This document shows, in pieces, positions 46,900 through 57,417 of a stretch of DNA of 64,000 nucleotides. The notes under the pieces are model-generated. The model ran no database searches. It was not told the DNA's origin and worked only from the letters and a program-made list of their open reading frames with translations. This stretch comes from Alopecurus myosuroides (lineage: Eukaryota; Streptophyta; Magnoliopsida; Poales; Poaceae), in NCBI GenBank assembly GCA_028641055.1, contig CM054061.1, positions 56,310,993-56,374,992 on the forward strand, in the 5' to 3' direction. The position numbers and the translations under genes were made by a program. How positions within the stretch are numbered: position 1 is the first letter of the stretch; every line of letters starts with the position of its first letter.

Positions 46900-47166
46900 C
46901 GTAAAATTTATGTCGCGGCAGAGAAAAGGGCAAAAGCCCTGCCGCGGCAGAAGGGGCATGGGTCCCGGGTCGTATTGAGAACCTGGACTAATAGCCCTGG
47001 CCAGGTTCTAGCGCACGGGCCACGTGGTCAGCCCCATTCGTCCCGGGTCCTGGCACAACCGGGACCAATGGGGGAGGGGTATTTGTCCCGGATGCCCCAT
47101 CCCGGTTGCACAACCGGGACAAATGGGGCTTACGAACCGGGACTAATGCCCCTGTTTCCACTAGTG
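46900..47166 (-). repeat. Right subterminal and terminal region of CACTA C
   Basis: CTGCCGCGGCAG palindrome, then several CCGGGAC(C/A)AA words in both orientations, closing TGTTTCCACTAGTG. Resembles 59637-59893 of element D. Confidence 0.85.
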
Positions 47167-48042
47167 AATATTGACCTTATGCCAAGTTGATTATAGTCTT
47201 TATTGCATATGTTATTTGTGATCTTGCATGCTTTCCGTTGCTAGTGGTTGCTCTGGCAAAGTAGTTGGTAGTGACTCCAAGAGGGAGTATTTTTTGCTAG
47301 ATAGTGGGTTCATGCCTCCTTTTCGCCTATGCTCGAGTGACAGAAACGTGACGGGGGAGGATGTGTTGTTGCCACTATGGAGAAAATAGTGGTGAGAGTG
47401 CCCACGTGCATAATCATTTCTTACATTACACACATTCTTTAATGCAGTTATCTGTTGCTTGCAACTTAACACCTAAGGGGTTCGGATGATAACCTGAGGG
47501 TGGATTATTAGTCATAGATGCAGATGGATTTCGGTCTATGTATCTTGTTGTAATGCCCGCACTAAATATCATACTAGTCATCATGTTATAATGTGCACTA
47601 CGGTGCAACCTTTGTTTGTAAATTGCCCAGCTGTAATTTGTTCACCCAGCATGTTATTTTTATGGAGAGACACCACTAGTGAACCTATGAACCCCGGTCC
47701 ATTTTCCACACTGTTAAACAAACCACAACAATTTCCTTCTCTCTTTACTTACTACAAGCATACACTATTTTCCCCACTATACGTCTAATCTTTATTTTCA
47801 GCAAGACCGGTGAGATTGACAACCTCACTGTACTGTTGGGGCAAAGTATTTTGGTTGTGTTGTGTGCAGGTTCCACGTTGTTGCTGACACCGGTGAAGCG
47901 CCATCACCACCGTCAGTGGCATCAACCTTCCAAAGGTCCTCTTTCTCCTACTGGATTGATAACCCTGGCTTTTAACTAAGGGGAAAACTCTCACCGCTGT
48001 GCTTATCACACCCTCCTCTTGGGTTCCCAACAAAACATAGCA
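47167..48042 (+). repeat. 3' LTR of element B, second part
   Basis: Aligns with 23869-24758 and ends AACATAGCA. Right duplicate ATTAC follows. Confidence 0.9.
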
Positions 48043-48885
48043 ATTACTTGTTAGTTGTTGATGCTTGTGAGATTTATCGGTGTTAGCACTTTATGACCAT
48101 ATTGTTATTATCCATTATATCACCTCTGATTATGATCCATATGATGTCTTTTGAGTAGTTCGTTTAGTTCTTGAGGACATGGGAGAAGTCATGATGTTAG
48201 TAGTGAAGTTAATTTTAAGTAGTATCTCGTGGTTTGGTATTTAAGTTGTTGTGCTATTCTTCTAGTGGTGTCATGTGAACGTAGACTACATGATACTTCA
48301 CCTTTATGGGCCTAGGAGAATGCATTGTGTATTTTCCTACTAATTGTGGGATTGCCAGAGTGACAGAAACCTAAACCCTGTTAGGAAACCAATGCACGAG
48401 GGAGCGTAGAATCCCGGAGTTTAAGGCTATGGTTAGTTTTATCTTAATTACTTTCTTGTATTTGCGGATGCTTCCGAGGGGTATAATCACAAGTATGTAT
48501 TAGTCCTAGTTGGGCGGTGCATTAGCATAGGTTCACCCACACAACACTTCACGAACTAATGGATATTAATCAATCGTAACGAAGCAAAAGCACTTGACGA
48601 AATTCCCATGTGTCCTCGAGAACGTTTGGTAGTCATAAGTAACTCAACCGGCTTGTCCTTTGCTCTCAAAAGGATTGGGCCACTCGCTGCAATATTATTT
48701 ACTACTCTTTATTTACCCGCACTTTATTTATCTGCTATATCCAAAACAACCAAAAAACCGTTTGCTAGTGTTTACGGTGAATCCTCTATCCAACCTGCTT
48801 GTGAATACCTTCTGCTCCTCGTTGGGTTCGACACTCTTATTTATCGAAAGTACTATGATACACCCCCTATACTTGTGGGTCATCA
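48043..48885 (+). repeat. 3' LTR of element A, second part
   Basis: Aligns with about 3742-4562, with a 29-bp extra stretch near 48575-48604. Ends GGGTCATCA followed by the duplication GATCT. Confidence 0.9.
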
Positions 48886-49171
48886 GATCTTACAAGACAA
48901 CCACATCGACATATTGCTAAGGTGCCTTCCCTATACTTAAAAACCCATGCTATGAACTTCAAGAATTGGCTACTCTTTGAGTGTTGTTTTGTCTTTCTTG
49001 TGAGCTTGGTAGGTTACATGAAGGCCAAAGGAACATTGAAGAGCTTCCATTCCTTTTCATCAAGAACAACCACATGGTGACTTCGATTTCTACGATAATA
49101 CATCTACCTCCTTTACACGTTGATGACGAGTTAGCGTCGAGGACGACTCTTTTTCAAGTGGGGGGAGGAGA
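48886..49171 (+). mobile_element. Element F, right internal part with polypurine tract
   Basis: Continues 3085 after removal of A. The frame open before the junction stays open for about 60 codons (KNWLLFECCFVFLVSLVGY), with one hydrophobic stretch. It closes with GAGGACGACTC and the purine tract GTGGGGGGAGGAGA at 49159-49171. Confidence 0.7.
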
Positions 49172-50141
49172 TGATGCAGTGCGACCCATCCCACTGGGCA
49201 TGTATCACACTCCATCATATGTCAAGCCATCATGTATTCAGAAGGTGAACTCATTCCTCTTCTATAACCCACTTTGTACCCCTTTGGATGATATACTACT
49301 TGACCACCTACCCCCGTGCATTTCTAGGTATGAGTCGACGAGTATGGATGCTAGGGGAGATGCCGAGGAAGCCCAGATCAAGGCCGTCCAAGGTGTACGC
49401 GTGGAAGAGAAGGAAAAAGCGCGACGACGGAGAAGAAGAAGGCCAGGAAACATGGCCAGGCCGGCCTCCCTGCTCCTCAGGATGGGCTCCCACCTGAGCC
49501 AGCCGGCCTTCACCCCTGCGTCGGGACGGCCGCCCTGCTCCTCGGGCCGGGCTTTTAGCTGAACCAGCTGACCTCCATGACGGCCTCGGGCCGTCCTCCC
49601 TGCGCCTTAGGCCGGCCACCAAACCGAGCCACCCGGCCTCCCAGGCCGGCTCCCCTGCGACTTACCTGCCTCCGCGCAGTGAGAGGGAATATTCCCTTGT
49701 ATCCCTCTACCTACCCCCTACTACTATATGTAGGACCCCTCCCCCTCCTTCCTAGAGAAAATTTGACTTGAGATAGAATTGGTCCTTTGTGCTCCCCCCC
49801 ATGTGGAGAACATCCCCCCGTGGGATCCATGGCTACTCACTAGATTCATCTACTGGGTTGTATCAAGATTTCTCCAAGTAGCTACTCCTGCACCTCGTGA
49901 TTTTGGTAGTTCTTGCCAACCTTCCCCTTGCGGCTTTTGTTGGATCAGTGGATCGACAATGAGAGGAATTGGTTCCAATTAGCATGTTGTTAACTTGGGT
50001 TTGCAATCCCTCATAGGCTTCAAAAGTTATCTCCCCTTTTGTGTGCGCGAGTTCATCGTGTTCTTCGTGTTCATCGCGTTGTTCCCAATCTCCCCACCTC
50101 TCGTGCGTCAATCTGTGAAGATCGGGCCACCCTAGAGGTCA
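49172..50141 (+). repeat. 3' LTR of element F
   Basis: Begins TGATGCAGTG right after the purine tract. The end is placed at AGGTCA (50141), where copia coding sequence begins again; this border is uncertain by some ten bases because the 5' LTR is outside the window. It holds imperfect GC-rich repeats with CGGCCTCCCTGCTCCT words (49460-49665) and a TATATGTAG word at about 49725. Confidence 0.65.
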
Positions 50142-50146
50142 AGCCT

Positions 50147-51075
50147 ATATGACCATGTCTTGGGTGTACTTGGCTTGTTTGATGAAGGTTCGTTCATGAT
50201 ATTGATTCACTTCAAAGCCAAGGAAATACTCTAATTCCCCCATCATGTACATATCGAACCTATTGTTCATTAGCTTGCAAAACTCTTCATTGAACAAAGT
50301 GTTACTAGACCCAAATATGATGTCACCACATATTGGCATATGAACAAGTCACCTCCAACCATCTTGGTAAAGAGGGTGGGATCGATTAAACCAACATTAA
50401 ACCCACGATCCACTAAAAACTCTTTAAGGTGCTCGTACCACGCATGTGGAGCTTGTTTAAGTCCATAAAGCGCCTTATCGAGTTTATAGACATAATCGGG
50501 GTGGCTGGGATCCTCAAAGCCTGGAGGTTTCTTAACATATACTAACTTATTAATGGGAACATTTAGGAAAGCACTCTTAACATAAATTTGTTGTAACTTG
50601 AAATTATGATGAGATGCATAAGCAAGTAAGTTGCGAATAGAGATTCAAGACGAGCTATGGGAGCAAAGGTTTCACCGAAATCAACACCTTTGACTCGAGA
50701 AAAATCTTGAGTCACCGATCTCGCCTTGTTGCAAATGACGATGCCATCTTTTTTTTGCTTGTTCTTGAACACCCACTTGGTGCCAATAACATTCTTGCAA
50801 TCCTTGGGTCTTGGCACCAACTTCCAAACCTTGTTGCCGTCGAAGTTGTTGAGTTCATCATGCATGGCTTCAAGCCAATCTTGATCTTCGGGAGCTTCAT
50901 AAACTTTCTTGGGCTCAATGAAAGAGACATAAGCATGAGCCTTGCTAAAATCCGCCAATTGCTTCCGAGTGACAACCCTTCCACAAACTTGCCCAAGAAT
51001 CTTGTCCTCCGTGTGACCCGCACACTCAAGATTTTCTAGCCTTCTCTTTGCTCTAAGAGCTAGAATACCCTCCAA
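50147..51075 (-). pseudogene. Reverse transcriptase, element G
   Basis: The start shows WLEAMHDELNNFDGNKVWKLV, GTKWVFKNKQ and the KGVDFGETFAPIARLESLF block of copia RT. After stops near 50580-50640 the product continues as LDKALYGLKQAPHAWYEHL and the catalytic box, here CGDDIIFGSSN-like (ICGDIIFGSSN), where YVDD is expected, so a catalytic Asp is lost. The end KQAKYTQDMV abuts the LTR of F, so RNase H is missing from the window. Confidence 0.85.
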
Positions 51076-51810
51076 ATATTTCTTGGTGATGGCTTGAGAA
51101 TCACCTTATTCATCGGAGTCATGTCCATATTCATCTTGGTCTTGATCAATAATGGGTGAAGGATCACCACTAGGTTGAGCTCTGTCAACAATGGGAGGAC
51201 CTTGATCTTGGTCTTGTTCATTAGCTTGGCCTTGGTCACTTGCTTGGCCTTGATCATTAGATTGAGGGCTTGGTGCATCTTGTTAGGTAGCTTGTGTATC
51301 AATGGGTGTAGTCAATGGATCTACTTGGGTAGAGCATAGTCCTTCTCCCTCCGTCATCCGGTAACCCTCAATGGGGATTATTTCACCAATCCCCATTCTT
51401 CTTATGAAGATTGGAGGAATTGCATATCCTACAACACCATGATCTATACGCCCCCCACCTTGGGAGCCATTATCCTCATCAAGCACCACGTCTATAGCTT
51501 CTTCAACTTGTCTGGTGGACTTGTTGTAGACTCTATAGGCGTGAGCATTTGTGGCATAACGAACAATAATACCCTCATAAGATTTGGTCTCAAACTTTTA
51601 CAGACGTTTACCTTTCTTGCGAATGAATCACTTGCAACCGAAGACTTTGAAGTAAGATATGTCCGTCTTCTTGCCCGTGAGAATCTCATAGGGAGTCTTG
51701 TTCAAGATCTTGTCAAGATATAACCGTTTGGTAGCATGACATGCGGTGGAGACGGCTTCGGCCCAAAAATTATAAGGAGAAGAAAACTTCACAATCATTG
51801 TCCTAGCCGC
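51076..51810 (-). pseudogene. Integrase C-terminal part and linker, element G
   Basis: Begins at the D insertion with VKFSSPYNFWAEAVSTACH and YLDKILNKTPYEILTGKK, classic copia integrase C-terminal motifs, then YFKVFGCK. The linker to RT is Gln/Asp-rich (DQGQASDQGQ), with stops. Its frame matches that of 59897-60315 if D and one CGC are removed. Confidence 0.8.
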
Positions 51811-52080
51811 CACTAGTGGAAACAACCCCTCTCGTCCAGGGGGCCGGGGGGCAGCTGTCCCGGTTGCAACCAAATCCGGGACAAATGCCCTGCATTGGTC
51901 CCGGTTCGTGCGCCCGGGGCAACAGGAATCGCCTGGGCGCATTGGTCACGGTTCGTGGGGGGCATATCCGTCCCGGCTCGTGCCACGGACCGGGACCAAT
52001 GCCTAGCCACAGGCCACGTGGCACGCGCATGACCTGTTGTCCCGGTTCAGTCCACGAACCGGGACCAATGCCCCCTTCCC
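51811..52080 (+). repeat. Left terminal and subterminal region of CACTA D
   Basis: Terminal repeat followed by at least seven CCCGGTT or CCGGGACCAATG words. Nearly the same sequence and order as 30372-30640 of element C. Confidence 0.88.
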
Positions 52081-52378
52081 CTATATATACTGCCCCAGCC
52101 CCCCCCCTCCTTCCATCTTTTTTTTTGCTTGGAGGTGTGAGAGAGTGTGGTGTTGCTGTTTTTTTTTACTATGCACACGAGGTGTTCGACGAAATTCCCG
52201 AGACGCACACAAGCTCACTGAAAATGGTTTCTTCGACCGAGGTTAACAAATTATCTTTTTCATCTGTAACTGATACATAAAAAATTATTATTTTTCGATG
52301 TACTGTGGTTATCTCTGTATTAATATGTATTTTGATAAACTTAATTATATGATGCAGATGGATGCACGGCAGTGATGG

Positions 52379-55300
52379 ATGTACGGTGACCGACGCACCT
52401 CCGAGTATATGGCAGGCCTGAATGCATTTCTTGCTGTAGCTCAGGCGAACAAAGATAATGGCTTCATGTGTTGCCCATGTGTTGATTGTCGGAACGTCAG
52501 AGAACATTCTTCCGAAAGAATCCTTCACGGCCATCTACTTCGGAGAGGTTTCATGCCCAGCTATAATTGCTGGACCAAGCATGGAGAAAGAGGGGTTGTG
52601 ATGGAAGACGATGAAGAAGAAGAAGAAGATCCTTTGTTCCCTGAATACGACGATACTGCAATGGAAGAGAATGCAGAAGAAGGAGGTGATCAAGAACAGG
52701 CATCAGAAGAGCCCGATGATGATCTTGGCCGAGTTATTGCTGATGCAAGGGAAGACTGTGAAAATAGATTGGAGAGGTTGAAACTGGACAACATGTTACA
52801 GGATCACAAAAAATTGTTATACCCAAATTGCGAAGATGGTAGCACAAAGCTCGGTACCACACTGGAGTTGCTGAAATGGAAGGCACAAAACGGTGTGACT
52901 GACAAGGCATTTGAGACTTTACTTCAACTAATGAAGCCAAAACTTCCAAAGGATAACGAATTGCCTGAGAGTACGTACGAAGCAAAGAAAGCTCTCTGCC
53001 CTCTAGGATTAGATGTGCAGAAGATACATGCATGCATTAATGACTGCATTCTCTTCCGCGGTGAGAAGTACGAGAATTTGGATGAATGTCCGATATGCAC
53101 TGCACTGCGGTATAAGATCAGAGCAGATGATCCTGGTGATGTTGACGGCGAGCCCCCCCGTAAGAGGGTTCCTGCTAAGGTGATGTGGTATGCTCCTATA
53201 ATACCACGGCTGAAACGTCTGTTTAGAAACAAAGAGCATGCTAGGTTGTTGCGATGGCACAAAGAAGACCGTAAGAAAGATGGAAAGTTGAGGCACCCCG
53301 CCGATGGATCGCAGTGGAGAAAGATCGAGAGAGACTTTCCAGACTTTGCAGGAGAGGCGAGAAACTTATGGTTTGGTCTAAGTACAGATGGCTTTAATCC
53401 TTTTGGGGAGCAGAGCTCCAGTCATAGCACTTGGCCTGTAACTCTATGTATGTACAACCTTCCTCCTTGGTTGTGCATGAAGCGCAAGTTCATTATGATG
53501 CCAGTTCTCATCCAAGGCCCGAGGCAACCTGGCAACGACATTGATGTGTATCTAAGGCCATTAGTGGAAGAACTCTTAGAACTGTGGGGCAAACCAGGTG
53601 TACGTGTGTGGGATGAGAACGAACAAAAGCCATTTGACCTACGGGCGTTGCTTTTCGTGACCATCAATGATTGGCCAGCTCTTAGTAACATTTCCGGTCA
53701 TACAAACAAGGGATACAATGCATGCACACACTGTTTAGATAAGACTGACAGTGTTTTTTTGGATAAATGTAAAAAGGTTGTATACCTGGGGCATCGTAGA
53801 TTTCTTCCGATCAAGCATCCCTTAAGGAAAAAAGGAGGGAAGCATTTCAGAGGTGAGGCAGATAACCGAAAGAAGCCTGAGCTCCGTAGTGGTAATGATA
53901 TATTCGATATGGTCAATGACCTAGAAGTAATCTTTGGTAAGGCTGCTGGCAGCCAACCAGTTCCGTACGGCCCTAATAAGCGGGCACCCATGTGGAAGAA
54001 GAAATCTATATTTTGGGAGCTACCCTATTGGAAAGTTTTAGATGTCCGGTCTTCGATCGACGTGATGCACGTGACAAAGAATCTATGTGTCAATCTGCTA
54101 TGCTTCCTGGGCGTGTATGGGAAGTCAAAAGATACGCCTGAAGCACGGGAGGACCAGCAACGTATGAAAGACCCAAGCAACAAGCACACAGATACAGGGC
54201 GCCATTCCTTAAGCAGCTACGCTCTTACTAAAGCAGAGAAGGAAATATTCTTTGAAGTCCTTTACAGTATCAAGGTTCCGTCTGGCTTCTCGTCGAATAT
54301 AAAGGGGATAATAAACATGGCAGAGAAAAAATTCCAAAACCTGAAGTCTCATGACTGCCACGTGATTATGACGCAATTGCTTCCGATTGCATTGAGGGGG
54401 CTTCTACCGGAAAATGTTCGAGTACCCATTGTGAAGCTATGTGCATTCATGAACGCAATATCTCAGAAGGTAATCGATCCAGAAAGTCTGACAAGATTAC
54501 AGAGGGATGTGGTCCAGTGTCTTGTTAGTTTTGAGTTGGTGTTCCCACCATCCTTCTTCAACATTATGACTCATCTCCTGGTTCACCTATGTGAAGAGAT
54601 TCATATTCTTGGTCCGGTATTTCTACACAATATGTTCCCCTTTGAGAGGTTCATGGGAGTCTTGAAGAAATATGTTCATAACCGTGCTAGGCCAGAAGGA
54701 AGCATCTCGAAGGGCTATGGAACAGAGGAGGTCATTGGGTTCTGTGTTGACTTTATTCCTGACCTTAAGACAATTGGTGTTCCTGAATCGCGGCATGAGG
54801 GGAGACTGAGGGGAAAAGGAACGCTGGGAAAGAAAACAATGATACCTAGGGACGGGCATTCTTTGACCAAAGCACACTACACAGTTCTACAAAATTCTAT
54901 GTTCATGGCTACGTATGTCGAGGAACACAAGAATATTGTACGGTCTGCAAACCCGGGGAAGGATGACTCATGGATTAAACGCGAACACATGGAGACTTTC
55001 GGAAGTTGGTTGCAAACACGTCTTATAAATGACACCACTGTTGAAGATCAGCTATACATGTTGGCAGGGTCACCATCTTCGACTATTGGGAGTTTTCAAG
55101 GGTACGAGATAAATGGAAATACATTTTACACGAGCTCCCAAGATAAGAAGAGCACCAACCAAAACAGTGGTGTCCGCTTTGATACAACAAACGAGAATGG
55201 AAAAACTGACACATACTATGGTTACATAGAGGAGATATGGGAACTTGACTATGGACCTTCTTTTAAGGTCCCTTTGTTCAAGTGCAAATGGGTCAACCTG

Positions 55301-55658
55301 AATGGAGAAGGGGTAAAGGTAGACCCGCTTTATGGAATGACAACAGTGGATCTCAACTGTATTGGACAATGACGAACCATTCGTTCTATCCAATGATGTG
55401 GCTCAGGTCTTCTATGTGAAGGACATGTCTTCCAGACCGAAGAAAAGAAAAAATAAGGGAACAATTTCATCATACGATGAGCCGAAGCGTCACATAGTTC
55501 TCTCAGGGAAAAGAAACATTGTGGGAATCGAGGACACGACAGACATGTCAGAAGATTATAATAAGTTTGTTGAAATTCCACCCTTCACAGTGAAATCTGA
55601 CCCCACCATCCCGTTAAATAATGAAGATGCTCCATGGTTACGGCCGAAGCGATCATAA
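52379..55658 (+). pseudogene. TNP2-type transposase of CACTA D
   Basis: Open for 997 codons from ATG 52379, then a frameshift at about 55365 moves the C-terminus to the frame ending 55658 (FVLSNDVAQVFYVKDMSS). An older ATG near 52358 is followed by TGA six codons later, so the 52379 ATG is the practical start. Domains in order: N-terminal Cys/His region (CCPCVDCRN, HLLRRGFMPSY), the Transposase_21/TNP2 core (LSTDGFNPFGEQSSSHSTWP, VTINDWPALS, GYNACTHC), DUF4218 (FFNIMTHLLVHLCEEI, FPFERFMGVLKKYVHNR) and DUF4216 (RFDTTNENGKTDTYYGYIEEI). The Asp in STDGFNPF is probably catalytic. It cuts and joins the CACTA ends. Only one or two lesions. Confidence 0.92.
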
Positions 55659-55850
55659 GCAAGGGACACGAAGAAAATTCAGAAGACTAGATAGGGATGT
55701 TGTTGGTGATGTGTAATAATAAACGTGGAATACATGATCATAGTTCTTATAACGTAGTATGAACGAGATTTTGTTAACCAAAATGATATTTATACATATT
55801 ATGTGATTATGAATGGAGTAGGTGCAAGTTTGACCAATAATTTGTATTGA

Positions 55851-56079
55851 TCGGTGTTGAAGAACATGTTTCCCAATGGTGTTAATGTGGTGTCCTTATT
55901 CTCCGGTATTGGAGGAGGAGAGATAGCTTTGCACAGGCTTGGCATCCACATGAAGACAGTGATTTCAGTTGAGATAGGTGAAGTTAATAGGAGGATTTTG
56001 AGGAGTTGGTGGGATCAGACACAAACTGGCACTTTAATTGAGATTGCCGACGTGAAGTCTCTCACTAATGATAGCGTAC
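55851..56079 (+). pseudogene. DRM-type DNA methyltransferase fragment, copy 1 (motif I)
   Basis: Codes for VLKNMFPNGVNVVSLFSG then IGGGEIALHRLGI, a close match in form to motif I (SAM-binding, LFSGIGGAE) of plant DRM de novo methyltransferases, followed by VISVEIGEVNRRILRSWWDQ and IEIADVKSLTND as in the same family. The 200-bp stretch 55851-56050 is repeated at 56125-56324 with one base changed. It lies in plus orientation behind TNP2, out of any complete gene. It lacks the target recognition part and catalytic Cys segment. Confidence 0.8.
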
Positions 56080-56324
56080 ACGGAATGCAATTCATACCAA
56101 ATTGATACTGTGGGTTGCCACTTGTCGGTGTTGAAGAACATGTTTCCCAATGGTGTTAATGTGGTGTCCTTATTCTCCGGTATTGGAGGAGGAGAGATAG
56201 CTTTGCACAGGCTTGGCATCCACATGAAGACAGTGATTTCAGTTGAGATAGGTGAAGTTAATAGGAGGATTTTGAGGGGTTGGTGGGATCAGACACAAAC
56301 TGGCACTTTAATTGAGATTGCCGA
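56080..56324 (+). pseudogene. DRM-type methyltransferase fragment, copy 2
   Basis: Extends further upstream than copy 1: NSYQIDTVGCHLSVLKN corresponds to the segment that directly precedes motif I in DRM proteins. The rest repeats copy 1 with one Ser to Gly change (RILRG). Ends abruptly at IEIAE, where FAR1-like sequence begins. Confidence 0.8.
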
Positions 56325-56541
56325 GACAGATATTGCAGGATTATAACTACTTTCGAGATGTAGTATGTGTTGACACACGGTATAGAACAAGTGATTATGG
56401 CAGGCCTCTATTGTTATTCATTGGAGTTAATCACCATAAACAACCCAAAAAAGTTTTGACTGACTGCTTTACATCGATAGGGGATGCAGTTGCTTCTGCT
56501 TGGCCAGGGACTGTCCACCGCTCGGATATATATCTGTCAAC
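56325..56541 (+). pseudogene. FAR1/MULE-type transposase domain fragment
   Basis: The frame reads DYNYFRDVVCVDTRYRTSDYGR and then FIGVNHHKQ, matching the D-T-x-Y-R-T and GVNHH motifs of the MULE transposase domain of FAR1/FRS proteins. It then jumps to KKVLTDCFTSIGDAVASAWP, a later segment of the same domain, so a piece (perhaps an exon) is missing between them. Ends at the hairpin. Confidence 0.65.
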
Positions 56542-57221
56542 GTCAGTCCTGGCTGCTTGTTCATCCTCTAGAGTCTGCTCTGCTCTGCTCTACTGCTCGT
56601 TGCGGCTCAGGTTGGTAACGGTCCATGTTTGCGTATGCTTTGTGAACTTATGGTTTGATTTGAGAATTTCAAAACTTTGATTTGATAATCTTTTGGCCGG
56701 AAGCACCTAGCAATATCTTTTAAACCTTGTTTCTCTCCATATGCTATTTGTACTTCTCATCGGCTGTAATGTTTCTCTACCTGATTCTACTTCTCCTCTG
56801 CCTAGTTTACAGATGTTTGCTCTTTTCTGTAGATGTTTCTACACTGTAAAATGGACATGTCCTGCGAAACATGCAGACAAGGCGCTGATCACCACTACTG
56901 GGACATGCCCATTTTACAGTGTAGAAACATCTACAGAAAAGAGCAAACATCTGTAAACTAGGCAGAGGAGAAGTAGAATCAGGTAGAGAAACATTAGAGC
57001 CGATGAGAAGTACAAATAGCATAGGGAGAGAAACAAGGTTTAAAAGATATTGCTAGGTGCTTCCGGCCAAAAGATTATCAAATCAAAGTTTTGAAATTCT
57101 CAAATCAAACCATAAGTTCACAAAGCATACGCAAACATGGACCGTTACCAACCTGAGCCGCAAGGAGCAGTAGAGCAGAGCAGAGCAGACTGTAGAGGAT
57201 GGACAAGCAGCCAGGACTGAC
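56542..57221. repeat. Long inverted repeat (hairpin), 321-bp arms
   Basis: Left arm 56542-56862 and right arm 56901-57221 are inverted copies with six mismatches by eye and no gap (98%). The loop is 38 bp. Arm words include CTGCTCTGCTCTGCTCTACT and GGCCGGAAGCACCTAGCA. No ORF spans it sensibly. A transcript would fold into a long double-stranded RNA. It may be a foldback MITE or a captured inverted duplication; no target duplication was recognised (GTCAG and CTGAC are the arm tips). Confidence 0.92.
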
Positions 57222-57234
57222 ATCGACTCTAGAG

Positions 57235-57400
57235 GATGAACAAGCCACCCTACTTCTACTATGAAAATGAGGCCCTAGCTCCAAAAAGTGTATGGGTGGA
57301 AATTTCCAGAAATTTGTATGACACAGAGCCGGAGTTTGTGGATTCTAAGCACTTCTGTGCAGCTGCTCAAGAAATAGGCTACATCCATAATTTCCATAAT
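57235..57400 (+). pseudogene. DRM-type methyltransferase fragment, N-terminal catalytic-region exon
   Basis: Encodes PPYFYYENEALAPKSVW and LYDTEPEFVDSKHFCAAA, a segment that in DRM proteins stands before the motif I region. Here it stands after it on the DNA, so the gene order is rearranged. It ends in AT-rich sequence after IGYIHNFHNL. Same strand as the other two fragments. Confidence 0.72.
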
Positions 57401-57417
57401 TTATATTCAAATTATAT

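Larger units (their letters stand above)
30372..47166 (+). mobile_element. Element C: CACTA (En/Spm-type) DNA transposon
   Basis: Ends CACTAGTGGAAACA and TGTTTCCACTAGTG are perfect inverted repeats, flanked by the 3-bp duplication AAT. Subterminal regions carry many CCGGGACCAATG words in both orientations, the sites that CACTA element binding proteins recognise. It encodes a TNP1-like ORF joined to an Ulp1/C48 protease, and a passenger ORF, but no TNP2 transposase. Element H inserted near its left end. Without H it is about 8.07 kb. Confidence 0.93.
23188..48042 (+). mobile_element. Element B: Athila-type gag-protease-only retrotransposon
   Basis: LTRs at 23188-24758 and 29668-30371 plus 47167-48042; about 8 kb after removing CACTA element C. 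The internal region encodes gag and protease but no RT, RNase H or integrase: 26971-29667 is non-coding. Such elements must rely on enzymes from an autonomous relative. It resembles element A in LTR start (TGATACGTC), primer site, purine tract and 3' non-coding block. The LTRs differ by about 8% by eye over about 0.8 kb. Confidence 0.88.
3086..48885 (+). mobile_element. Element A: Athila-type Ty3 retrotransposon, carrying nested elements
   Basis: Full-length element with LTRs at 3086-4562 and 22538-23187 plus 48043-48885. A 5-bp target duplication GATCT lies at 3081-3085 and 48886-48890. Domain order gag, protease, RT, RNase H, integrase places it in the Ty3 group. The protease motif (CDIGAS context), RT region and 3' extra ORF resemble plant Athila elements. 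It is interrupted by element E (7470-18106) in pol and by element B (23188-48042) in the 3' LTR. Every coding domain carries stops or frameshifts. LTR divergence counted by eye over about 0.7 kb is roughly 5-6%. Confidence 0.9.

Noticed and set aside
49262..49622. ORFs of 60-190 codons in both directions in the F LTR
   Set aside because: High-GC LTR with imperfect repeats, open by composition; no coding signature.
56542..57221. A microRNA gene precursor
   Set aside because: Arms of 321 bp at 98% identity are far longer and more perfect than a plant miRNA stem; siRNA-type hairpin or foldback MITE fits better.
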